A stretch of 64,000 bases of DNA from Malania oleifera (Eukaryota; Streptophyta; Magnoliopsida; Santalales; Ximeniaceae): the NCBI RefSeq assembly GCF_029873635.1, contig NC_080422.1, forward strand, positions 4,072,001 to 4,136,000. Direction: 5' to 3'. The notes below the pieces were generated by a model. The model had not been told where the DNA came from. It made no database searches and saw nothing but the letters and a program-made list of their open reading frames with translations. Each line of letters opens with the position of its first letter. Within the stretch, counting starts at the first letter, position 1. Made by a program: the position numbers and the translations under genes. Shown here piece after piece: positions 36,160 through 48,400 of the stretch.

Positions 36160-36285
36160 GAGCATTTGGATTTGAAGTTGTGTTGGATTTAGATAAGATG
36201 TAATGTAAAATTGTATTAAAATTTGTTTAAATCCACCTAAATCTAAATCCAAGGTCCGAAATCCATGCTTCCAAATGCAGCATCA
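36160..36285 (+). repeat. Small hairpin MITE in the NSA2 leader intron
   Basis: A segment of about 125 bp that starts GAGCATTTGGATTTG and ends GCTTCCAAATGC, with internal TTGGATTTAGAT opposite ATCTAAATCCAA, so it folds on itself. It matches the element at 58,373-58,508 in the ABIL gene, including AAAATTGTATTAAAATTTG. Probably a Tourist-type MITE. Confidence 0.6.
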
Positions 36286-36400
36286 TAGTTTTTGTTTTTC
36301 TGTTGATTTCTGTTTTTCTTTCTGGTTTTGGATTTCAGATTTTTTGAGGGTGATACAAAACAGTCCCTAAGGCTTTGTTGAATCTTAGTCGCCACTTGTC

Positions 36401-39400
36401 ATGGTACGCTTCTCAACCCAGCTGTGTGGTTTTGTCATTTGAACCATCATAAGCTTTTTCTAGCACTGATCTGGCTATCAATTTGTATTAGTTTGCTGAT
36501 ATTTGTTGTTTTTGCCTCTTACAGCCACAGGGAGATTATATTGAGCTGCACCGAAAGAGGCATGGCTATCGCCATGACCACTTTGAGCGCAAGCGAAAGA
36601 AAGAGGCTCGTGAAGTCCATAAGCGTTCTGCTATCGCACAGAAGGTGCCCATCATCTGTTATATTGCATTTTAAGATTTATTTTTATTTTTCATTTGTTT
36701 TATTTTATATTATTGTTCTGTTTACATTAAAAAATTATCATCTGATTTTGGTTGAATTTCAATGGAACAGGCTTTGGGTATTAAGGGCAAGATGTTTGCG
36801 AAGAAACGCTATGCCGAAAAAGCTCAAATGAAGAAGACGTGAGTTTTTTGTTGATGGGTTTAATTTTTTGTGTCATATATTTTGTTTCAATTTGCATTTT
36901 GGTTCAAATGAATTATTCCACATTTATCCTTAAAATCAAGTGCAAGTTTATGGTATATACTGTTGGGAATAAACAACAAATTCCCGAAACCTGTGAAAAA
37001 CAAAATAGAGAAAAATAACTCCAAAAAAAAAAAATAAATCAATCACACGCACAAGACAATATTTACGTGGTTCGGCAATTTTGCTTACTTCCACGGAATT
37101 GCAGGGATTTCAATATTATCAGGAAGAAAACACAGAGAGTGCGGCGATACAATGCTCTCCCTCTCGCTCTCTCGCAGGTACAACCACCCAAACCCTAATT
37201 ACCCGAAAGCAATCCTTTTATATGTTGCGCCTAGGGTTCCGTTCCGAATGGACTCCAAGTCTTTGCTCCATGGACTAAGCTTTAGGATAGAAATCTCTAA
37301 TTAAATAGGGGTCGGGTCGGCATCCAAATTAAAACACAACTAGGCTCCACAAAAGCCCAACAAATCTCCCACTTGGAGACTAGTTCAATCACTAGTATCA
37401 ACCGCAATCCTCCTAAACAAACAATCCCTCATCCTTGCAACTCAACCTCCTCTCCTCAAGCTAGAAGACCAACTGAAGCTGCACACAGCTTCAGTTTCTC
37501 AATAGTAACACCCTTAGTCAACATGTCTGTTGGGTTCTTAGATCCACATATCTTTTCAAGTATTACCAGCTTATCTTCAACGAGGTAACGGATAAAGTGG
37601 TATTTTGTTTGTATGTGTTTCGAATTTGAATGAAAAGGTGAATTTTTGGCAAGAAAGATTGCACTCTGACTGTCACTGTGTAGAATGCCCATCTTCTGCT
37701 TCTTTTTCAATTCTTCTAAGAAACCATGTAGCCAAATCATCTCCTTTCCAGCTTCAGTTGCTGCAACATACTCAGCTTCTGTAGTAGACAAAGTAACAAT
37801 CTTTTGCAAATTTGAAGCCCAAGATATAGCTGTACCACCCAGAGTAAATACAAATCCAGTAGTACTCTTTTTACTATCATTATCACCGGCAAAATCAGCG
37901 TCTACATAACTCTGCAGTTTCAAACTTGCACCAGTAAAGCAAAGACATGTATCTGATGAACCCCTCAAATATCTCAAAATCCACTTTACTGCCTCCCAAT
38001 GCTGCTTTCCTGGCCTACTCATGAATCTGCTCACAACTCCCACTGCATGTGCAATATCTGGCCTTGTACACACCATAGCATACATCAAGCTGCCAATAGC
38101 TGAAGCATAGGGCACCTTGCTCATATGGTCCCTTTCTTCTTCTGTCTTCGGTGACTGTTCCTTGTTTAGTTTGAAATGACTACCCAAGGGTGTGCTCACT
38201 GGTTTAGATTCATTCATGTTGAATCTGCTGAGAATTTTCTTCACATACTCTGACTGTGAAAGTTTCAATGTACCATTAGCCTTGTCTCTAATAATTCTCA
38301 TTCCAAGGATTTGTTTTGCAGCTCCCAAATCCTTCATTGCAAACTGTTCTGACAATTGCTTCTTCAAATTATTAATCTCCTCAATATTAGACCCTGCAAT
38401 AAGCATATCATCTACATATAGCAGTAAAATGATATAAGAATTGTCAAAGAACTTAACATAACAACAGTAATCAGCTTCACATCTCTTGAACTCAATTTTA
38501 TGCATAAAACTATCAAACTTCTTATACCACTGTCTTGGAGCTTGTTTTAGACCCATGGTTCGAAATCGCGGTCGCGGGTAACGTCGCGAAACGGTCGCGG
38601 GTGTCGCGGGTCGATGGAGACGCGGGTGTTACGTAACGGGAAGCGGGCGTAACGGTCGTGAATTTTTTTCACGCATGCACAACCATGCGAAAATTAAAAA
38701 ATAAGCATGAAATCCATTAATACATGATTTTTAATGAATTTTGAAGGCTTTCATTCAACCTACAAATGCTTTTTAATAGGCATTATGATTTTTATATTAA
38801 TTTTAGTGCGCTGTTTACAAAAAAAAGCATATTTTTTTATAGTTTACATTACTTTAATGAGTAAAAAGATGTAGAAATGTAAGAATCAATTAATTTAAGT
38901 CATAAAGTTACTAAAAATGAATCAATACTCAATAGACTTAATACTCAATATACACATTACACATACATGAATTTAAAAAGTGATTAATATCAAATATCAA
39001 TAAATAATTGAAAATACATGAATACAATATTACAAATTTATAATATAACACATGTCACCACCAAAAAGAATGACGTGGAGGGTCTTCATAATTTGCATCT
39101 GTATCTTGAGATTGGGATGGGAAATTATCTCCCCATCCTTGTGGAAATACATAGTTGAATGAACCCAAGTTTGCATCATTTTGTTGTTGCTCTTGAAAAT
39201 GTACTGGTGATGAAAATTCTCCTGAATAATGTCTATAAGTTGGGGCAGGGGCTGGCTCTGGGTAGTGTGTAGAAGAAGACTCACTAGATCCTGAGATTCC
39301 TAATCCACTGGGATAAAAATGTGAGTCACGAGATGCATAATGTGGATATGCTGGATGAGATCCAAATGATTGTGATGATGAACCATCTAAACCAAAGTCG

Positions 39401-42400
39401 CCAAAACTACGAACCACACCATATGAATCTTCAGTAGAATCGCTAGGGTCACCACGAGCACTCCTCCTTCTCCTGGGTTGTGAAGATTGGTTCCCTGGAG
39501 GAATACCCAAGTCATAATTTTCAGGTATGTCATGTAGTCCATAAGGATCAGAAGGATATATATCCCTTCCAAATGATGTCCCTGTATCATATCCATAATT
39601 ATATTCTACACCGCCGCCTCCACCACCACCACTGCCACCCCCCCCAACCCCAGCTCCAGCACCACTATTACCATCATCATCACTTGGTGGGCTCAAACCA
39701 AGATTGTCATCACTTTGTGTACGTTCAGGGCTTGAACCTGAATCATCATGCGCGTTTATTGGTGGTTGATCACCTCCTTCTGTAGTACCACCAACCTCTT
39801 CATTTAACCAATTTGAATTGTCCTGACCATCGAGTAGTGGTGTCTCTCTCTCCTCTAACCATTGACTTAAAGGATCATCTTCTTCGAAAATGTAGTCCAA
39901 ATTGATAGGATTGAAACCCTCTTCAATTTCTCGTTGGCTTCTTCTCATTGTACGTCTTAACTTTAACCTCATGTTGTAATGTACGAAAACAAGTTTTTGT
40001 AGTCTCATATACTTTAATCTATTTCTTGTTTTCGTATGGATGAGGCTAAAGGTGCTCCAATTACGCTCACAGTTCGAAGCTGATGTGGTCTGGCTAAGAA
40101 CTCTAATTGCTATTCTTTGGAGCTCAGGAGCACACAAGCCATAATGAATCCACCATTCAGCTGCATGAATAATTAAAAAGAGTTTTATGTTAGTATAGCG
40201 TATTTCAAAAGTCAAATTTGAACACAAAGAGAGAAAATAGAGTAATTTTCCATTATTTAGCTATATAGCCATATTTACCAGGATTTGTTTGTTTCACTGC
40301 CCTTTGAGCCAACGGGGTTCCAAAAGTCTCCTGCCTATCTCGATATAGCAACAACTAAAAAATGATGATTGTGAAATATAATTAATTAATTAGATGTATT
40401 AATAATTATTCTTGAAAGTATTACAGAATACTAGAACAATTCATTATTCAATTTAATGGAACAAATACTTACTTGATTAATAGCCCGAATTTGAGTATCT
40501 ATATCGGGTACCAACTTGGTTATCACTTTTTTAACTCCATCCATGACTTCTCTAGCAACTTCAGGAGAGGGTGGGGCACCATAAAGAAATTGTGGGTTCA
40601 AAAAATACCCTACAATTAAATTTAGAAACATATTAATCAATAGTTTTCTAATGCAACTATGCATAATTTAAAAGTTAAAATAATAAGAAATTGTATTTGA
40701 TTTACACTTACCAGCAGCGTGCAAATCTTGGTGCAACTGAAAACTCCACCGGTTGTCAATAATTTTCCAATAGTCTTTGTAAAACCGGCAATCTTTTTGA
40801 ATGGCCAACTTCGCCCTATCAATTGCCTCGTATATGAAGCCCATGGTTGGTTTTTCATCACCATCAACCAATTTAAGAACTTTCACCAAGGGTTCTTGCA
40901 CTTTAATTATATCAGAGGCCTTTTGCCAAAACTCTTTGCCTAAGATAATTTTCTTTGAATCATATGCTGGGCCTGATTTTGCCATTCCAAACCTTGAGTT
41001 TTTCCAAGCATCAGATGTAAACATTTCCCTTAGTGCTTGTTTATGCCTGACAATAGTCTCCAAAGCAATGAAATTTGTGGCAAATCGAGTGATGGCAGGG
41101 CGAAGTAACTCTCTATTATTTGTGAATTTCTTCATGAAATTCACTGTCCATGTGTGGTTGTAAATAAATGAGGTTATTGTTCTTGCATCTTCTAAGACCT
41201 TCTTCACGTTACTTTTCTTACCAATATCTTCAAGAATAAGGTCTATGCAATGAGCTGCACATGCTGTCCAATAGAGATTGGGCCTCTTCTGCATTAATAA
41301 TTTTCCTCCTGCCTTCATTGCAGCTTCATTATCAGTCACTACTTGGACAACATTCTCCTCTCCAATTTCTTCAACCACCTCATCCATTAATCTGAAATGA
41401 AATTATATATTCAATAATTACTACTATTTAATTAAAAACATGCAAGTCCATAATACTATTTGTATATACAATTAAAATTAGAAAATTACCTGAAATAATA
41501 TTCAGCTGTTCTGCTTGGCACATCAGAGGCATCAACTGATTTATGAAACACGGTGCCTCTATCACAATAAACTAAAAAGTTTATAATGTGTTTTCTAGTT
41601 GGTCCTGACCAACCATCACACATAAGTGTTACACCTCTTTCCTTCCAAATTCCAGCAAAAGAAGCTATATAATTTTTCATTTCTTGATACTCTTGCTCCA
41701 AATAAATTTCAGATATCTCATAGGGTGATGGACCCTTCACCCCCTTTCCAACCTCTGCAGCAATATCAAGCATAGGCTGCATAAATGGAGAGTCAGCTAC
41801 ATTCGTTGGAATCCGATTATAAATTAGGAATTTTCCAACCGCTTTTCCTAATTTACTTCTTAAACCTTTCAGTAACTTTGTGTTGAGTTTTGGTTGTTTC
41901 GCACTCTTGCTTCTTTCTAAAATAGGATCCATTGCCTTTAGTCTAGCTTCAGGGGCATCAGGATTGATCCATTGTCGTCCACTACCTCCAGCTTCTCGAC
42001 CACTATAAGATCGAGCTCCTGCTCTATTGAAACCACTGGTAGCACCACTGCCAGAGCCACCTCCCTCTTCATAAATATTACCCCTTCCAGTTGTTCTTGC
42101 TCGAAATCTTTGTCTATCTTCCCATTGTTGTTGTGATCGCATGCTTTCTTGTCGAGCAAATCTCATACTTTCTTCTTCCAAGTCTTCTTCATCGCTCAAA
42201 TTCTCAAAATCTCCTCTAATTTGGGCTTCTGCTTCTTCTTGCCTTTTTTGTTTATCTCTTTTCTTCTCAGCATACTGTTGTAGATGTTTCATCATTTGTT
42301 CTCTTACTTGTGTGGTCACATTTGAGCATCCAGCTACTTGACCCTTTTTATGTGCCAAGTGTTGTTTCAAGCGTGTAATGCCCCCTTTGATTATCTTCCC

Positions 42401-45400
42401 ACATAATTTACACATAATAACATGTCTATTACCGTCTACTGCAGTACCAAAATGCCATCCAATATCTTCACTAGGTAAGTTTTCATTTCCTCTATCACGT
42501 GACATATTGATAGACTTAATTTGATGATCTCTACACAAAATATAAAGAAAATACAAAGTTACAACTTACAACCTTCCTACAATGACAGGAATAATATAAT
42601 TAGTAATTTAGTAAATATTAAATAATAAGTACTAAATAGTCCTAATTTTAAATACTTATTACGTAAAAATAAGTATAATATTTGATTAAAAATAATAAGT
42701 AATGTTATTATTTTTATATTTAAATAAACAAAATTATAAAATATTAGATATTTTATTACAAAAAAATATATTCCTTTATCTTTAAAAAGATATTTTCATT
42801 ATTTTTTATAGCTTGATTTTATTTTCATTTATAACTATAAGAAATTAACAGGTGAAAAAGATTTTTACTCTATTTTCATATACATCATAGCATCACAAAT
42901 AGAGATCCATACATTACAAATTGACTATTTAATTTTTTAAACATTTTCTCAGTATATGGATTAAAATTAAAATTTTCTACAAATTCTAGTAGTAATTAGT
43001 AAAAATCAAATTTATTAATGTATTAACTATTAGATTAATTTTTTTTTATTAAGTTATTAATTTTTACTTTATTTGATAACTAAAAACAAAAAATAGATGT
43101 AAACATTTATTTTACCTAATTTTAAATTTAAGGTCAAAATAATGTTTTAAAACTTAAAAAATATTAATAAACAGGGTCAACCTACTCAAGAAATGGCAAG
43201 TAGATACACATGTAACATAAAATGGGTGACAGATGTTATTTAATTTTTTTTTCTTTTATAATATGAATATTATTTAATATTTTTTCAATAGATGGGAGTG
43301 AATATGATATCTTCTTTATCAAAATGACCACTTTATCCAGCTGACATAAATAGTATGTTAGCCAATTGGTGCCATGAATTAATTTTATTTCTATAAGTTT
43401 GGCAAATCCTAAGACTAAATATTATAATAATTGTGCAGAGTATTCCTTGGAATTCTTTAAGAATGGTGAAAAATAGAGCTCAATTAAGCCTAGATAATAT
43501 AAAATGCCATCACATGGATGTCTTGTGTACATACATTATTTTAATGCTTTGTTTAGATGGTGAATGCAGTAGTGGATTATTGATATTCAAATATTATTAT
43601 AAAAAAGGCTTCAATTATTATTGGTAAATATTAATTATTTACTAACCTTAAAAAATATTAATTATATAATATTAATAATTGCTTGCTATGTCATGGAATT
43701 AATTTTCATAATTATCTTTTAAAAAATATAATACAATTAAAATATTTATAAATTAAGAAAATTTTATTTTACATAATTATTAATGATTTCTAATTTTTTA
43801 CTCTATTAAATTACTTTTTTTTTAATTCAATTTAACAAACCTATTTTACAACAAAATATAATTTTAAAAAATAAACAGAATGAAAGGAATGAAAAGGGCT
43901 GTGGCCTGTGGTGCAACAAAATATAATTTAAAAAACAAAAAAAACATAATGAAAAGTGCTGTGGGTGTTAGAGTGTCTCATACGCTGAGGCCTGTAGTCG
44001 AGTCAGACCGAGAGAGAGGAGGGATTCGAGGGAACTCAGAGGAGCCTCGAACAGTCGAAGGAGCGAAGCAAAAGCAGCGAGCCAGCGATGACTCCAAGCT
44101 CCGAGTCTCCGAAGCTGAAATCGAGAGGCTGGCTGGTGCGACTGCGACGACTGGCGGAGGAAGGTGCCGACTGCGATGACTGGCGGAGCTGCTGCAGACC
44201 TTTTTCCGTCGCCGGTGACTCGCCAAGTTGCTGGAACTGGAAGCCTGGAACTGCAAGTCTGCAATTCTGAGTAGATCTGCTCGGTAGCCTCGAAGCCTTC
44301 TTATTGCCGAAGGCCAACAAATTTTCAAGGTCAGTTTGTAACTTTCCTTTTTAGCCTTTGAATGGCAGATGGGTGTGGGGACTGGGGAGAGGGGGAAAGC
44401 AGCGTTGCTGCCTGCTGCCCGTCAGCGAATATGCTACCTGTCGGCCATGTAACGGTCCGTAACGGACGTTACGACATGTAACGTTGGAGTATCGGCAGTT
44501 ACGTGCCGTTACGCCTCCGTAACGGCCGCTACGGCCGTGAATTTTTTCCGAACCGCGATATCGGCCCGTATCGGTTTCGGGCCCTCTGATTTCCGTTACG
44601 TATCGGCCGTTACGCTACGTAACGGCCGTTATTTAAAACCATGTTTAGACTATACAAGCTCTTTCTTAGTTTGCAGACTAAATTCTCTTGTCTCTGGACA
44701 GTGAACCCTTCTGGCTGAATCATGTAGATGTCTTCCTCCAAGTCACCGTAAAGGAATGCCGTTTTCACATCTAACTGCTTAAGATGTAGATTTTCTGCAG
44801 CCACCATTCCCAGTACCAGTCTAATTGTTGATATCTTCACAACTGGAGAAAATATCTCTGTAAAGTCGATGCCTTCCTTTTGCTGAAACCCTTTGACAAC
44901 TAATCTGGCTTTGTAGCGCTTGCTACCATCATGTTCGTTCTTTATTCTGTATACCCACTTGTTGTGCAGAGCCTTCTTCCCTACTGGCAATTCAGTTAGT
45001 TCCCATGTCTGATTCCCCAACAAAGAGTCCATCTCATCCTTCATGGCTAACTCCCACTTGCTTGAACTTTTGTCCTGCAAGGCTTCATCATAACACTCTG
45101 GCTCACCACCATCAGTTAGCAGAAGATAATTTAAAGCAGGTGAATAACGCTGTGGAGGTCTAGTGGCCCTGGAAGATCTACGGACCGCAGCTACAGGTGT
45201 AATTTGAATTTCCTGCGATTCTACACTCTCCCTATCATCTTCACCCCTTTCCTGGACAGTATTTTCAGTCAACTCATCTAAGTTAATAAACTTAGAATTT
45301 TTCTGATCTATCGCTGTGACATCTGATACTACAGTTGACCTGTCCTTGTACATAATCTGTTCGTTAAATATCACATTTCTACTTCTGATGATTTTCCTGT

Positions 45401-48400
45401 TTTGTTCATCCCAAAACCTATAGCCAAATTTCTCATCACCATAGCCAATGAAATAGCATATTTTGGACTTTGCATCAAGTTTACTACGAGCATCAGAATC
45501 AACATAAACATAAGAAACACAACCAAAAACTTTTAAGTAAGAAAAATTTACCTCTTTATCGCTCCAAATCTCTTCAGGAAGTCTAAACTCCATGGGAACT
45601 GAAGGTCCTCGGTTTATCAGATAAGCGGCAGTACTGACAGCATCAGCCCAGAAAGTTTTTGGTAGTCCAGCATGTAGTCTCATACTCCTAGCACGCTCGT
45701 TGAGAGTTCTGTTCATGCGCTCAGCCACACCATTCTGCTATGGTGTCCCAAGAATGGTCTTTTTCATTTTGATTCCATGTGTAGCACAATACTCTCTGAA
45801 CTCTCCATCTATGTACTCTCCTCCGTTGTCCGACCTCAAACACTTTACTTTCAAACCTGTGTCTGTCTCAACCATAGCCTTCCACTTCTTAAAAGTTTCA
45901 AATACATCATATTTATTTCTCAGAAAATAAACCCATACCTTTATGGTTGAGTCATCAATGAAAGTAACGTAGTACCTTGAACTCCCAAGGGATGCAACAG
46001 GAGAAGGACCCCATAAATCTGTGTGCACTAACTCCAATTTTTCAGCCTTCGGTGTTCTGCCACTTTTCAAGAAACTCACCCTTTTCTGCTTTCCTAAGAT
46101 GCAGCTTTCACACAAGTCAAAATCAACGGACTTCAACTCCGGTAGTTTTCCTTTTGACAGCAGTATCTTCATCCCCTTCTCACTCATGTGACCAAGTCTA
46201 CGGTGCCATAAGTTTGTATCAGTACTTGCTTCAGCAACTGCAATTGTACCTCTTGGACTTGAGGTCATGTATAGAGTACCAGATTTCTTTCCACGAGCCA
46301 ATACTCTGGCTCCCTTTGTAACCTTCCAAGTGCCACCAGCAAACAGCATCGCATGCCCTTCATCATCAAGCTGTCCGATAGAAATCAAATTCCTTCTTAA
46401 GTCAGGAATATGTCGTACCTTCTCTAGTAACCAAACAGACCCATTTGGCAATGACATCTAGACGTTTCCCATACCCAGAACATCCAAGGCTGTACCATCA
46501 GCCAAATACACCTTACCAAAATCTCCTGCTACATAGTTCTGTATAATTTCATGGTGTGAAGTAGTATGAAAGGAAGCTCCTGAGTCCAAAACCCAATCAT
46601 CAAGTGGACTGTCTACTGCAAGAAGTAGTGCATCCTGTACCTCTTCTGTTACAGCATTAGCAGAATCATCCTCACTCTTCTTCTTAAGACTTTTGCATTG
46701 TCTCCTAAAGTGACCCGTTTTCCTGCAGTTCCAGCATTGTCCCTTTTGGCCAGGTCTGGATTTACTTCTGTTTCGATTATAATTTCTGGATTTTGATCTA
46801 CCCCGATCTGAATTTCGGTCATTACCTCTGCCTTTGGTCTCAAGGTTTAGGGCAGAGCCGGATCCTGAGGTTTCGCCTGCATCTCTTCTGCGAATCTCCT
46901 CAGCCAGAATTAAATCCCGTATATCATTATACTTCAGTTTTTCCTTTCCAGTAGAGTTGCTTACTGCCATCCTCATTGCCTCCCAACTGTTTGGCAACGA
47001 AGTCAAAACAATCAGTGAACGAATCTCATCATCAAAATCAATTTCTACCGACGTTAATTGATTTGTGATAGTATTGAACTCATTCAGATGTTGTGCTACA
47101 GATGCGTTTTCTGCCATCTTTAAATTAAATAATTTCTTCATCAGATGTACCTTGTTATTTGCTGATGGTTTTTCATACATACCAGACAAAGCCTTCATCA
47201 GATCTGCTGTAGTTTTCTCCTTCATGACGTTGTGTGCAACAGACCTGGACAGAGTTAATCTTATAACTCCCAGTACCTGTCTGTCAAGGAGAGTCCATTC
47301 CTCGTCCTTCATAGTAGCAGGTTTTTCTCCTAGAAGCAGTAGATGTAACTTCTTCCCATAGAGATAATCCTCGATCTGCATCCTCCAGTATCCAAAGTCT
47401 GTGCCATCAAACTTTTCTATTCCAGACGCCTTTCCTGCTTCCTCTGCCATTGCTCCCACTCGAACCTAACCCTAGGCTCTGATACCAGTTGTTGGGAATA
47501 AACAACAAATTCCCAAAACCTGTGAGAAACAAAATAGAGAGAAATAACGCCAAAGAAAAAAAAAATCAATCACACGCACAAGACAATATTTACGTGGTTT
47601 GGCAATTTTGCCTACGTCCACGGAGTTGCAGGGATTTCAATATTATCAGTAAGAAAACACAGAGAGTGCGGCGATACAATGCTCTCCCTCTCGCTCTCTC
47701 GCAGGTACAACCACCCAAACCCAAGCCTTCACTCCATGGACTAAGCCTTAGGATAGAAATCTCTAATTAAATAGGAGTCGGGTCGGCATCCAAATTAAAA
47801 CACAACTAGGCTCCACAAAAGCCCAACATATACTATGAGAAAAAGAATCAACTAATAAAAGAAGAAGTGGTGATGATAACGCTGTTATATTTTTAAATAA
47901 TTGGTGTTTACTAAATTATGCATATGTGATGCTAAATGAGAGTTCAATAAACTTAAAGAACATTGAAGAATGCACCTTTTATGTTTGTCAAGATAATTGT
48001 TAATGACTAGGCACTCTGGAATTTCACCAATTCTAGCTTGTTGGTGAAGATGAGTGCATGGTGTCATCTATATTTTATAATTTTTTTTTTCTAAATCTTC
48101 TGTTCACTTCTCATAGCTAATGAGATCTGTTAGAGTTAATTATTTAGGCCTATTAGCTCAACTAAAATTATTTAAAGGATCATTGCTAGGGTTCTTGCTA
48201 ATAGTATTAAAGAGGTGATAGGGAATCCCTTTTCTACTTCTCAGGTGGCATTTGGGGATGGTAGGTATATTTTGGATGCTGTCCTTGTAGCTAATGAGAT
48301 AGGTGTAAGAAGTGGAGTTTAATTTCTAAGCAGATTTTGAGAAGGCTTATGATAGTTTTAGCTGGTTGGTGCTAGATGGAGGGTTTGGATTTGGGTTTTC

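Larger units (their letters stand above)
38554..44643 (-). mobile_element. hAT-superfamily DNA transposon, apparently complete
   Basis: The element is 6,090 bp. It starts CATGGTTCGAAATCGCGG and its other end, read inwards, is CATGGTTTTAAATAACGG, an imperfect terminal inverted repeat. The 8-bp flanks are TTTAGACC (38,546-38,553) and TTTAGACT (44,644-44,651), one mismatch, which is the hAT target-duplication length. It splits the copia 3 reverse transcriptase exactly between its SLY and LKQAP blocks. Both ends carry dense GTAACG/CGTTAC words, the kind of subterminal repeats to which hAT transposases bind. It encodes one multi-exon transposase (39,055-42,505). Upstream of it are 2.1 kb including a GC-rich block at 43,960-44,340. 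Terminal repeats, target duplication and an unbroken transposase together suggest it is, or recently was, autonomous. Confidence 0.9.
36961..47828 (-). mobile_element. Ty1/copia element, Tork/TNT1-like, with nested hAT (copia 3)
   Basis: It lies inside an NSA2 intron, opposite to the gene. LTRs at 36,961-37,362 and 47,490-47,828, both with TGTTGGG...CCCAACA ends. A perfect target duplication TATAC flanks it (36,956-36,960 and 47,829-47,833). On the minus strand: primer site TGGTATCAGAGCC next to the right LTR, gag with zinc knuckle [14 protein letters not shown], protease ([11 protein letters not shown]), integrase (to about 45,600), reverse transcriptase and RNase H. A polypurine run AAGTGGGAGATT adjoins the left LTR. 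The reverse transcriptase is split by the hAT element at 38,554-44,643. Apart from that insertion there are only about two breaks. The LTRs differ at roughly 4-5% of compared sites plus one deletion, so it is fairly young, of the order of one to a few million years at usual plant rates. Confidence 0.94.

Noticed and set aside
39480-39785. 101-codon plus-strand His-rich frame
   Set aside because: Antisense shadow of the Gly-rich tail of the hAT transposase.
43880-44328. Four overlapping frames of 94-116 codons on both strands
   Set aside because: Stop-poor GC-rich block; no recognisable protein and no frame stands out. Kept only as a possible promoter or leader.
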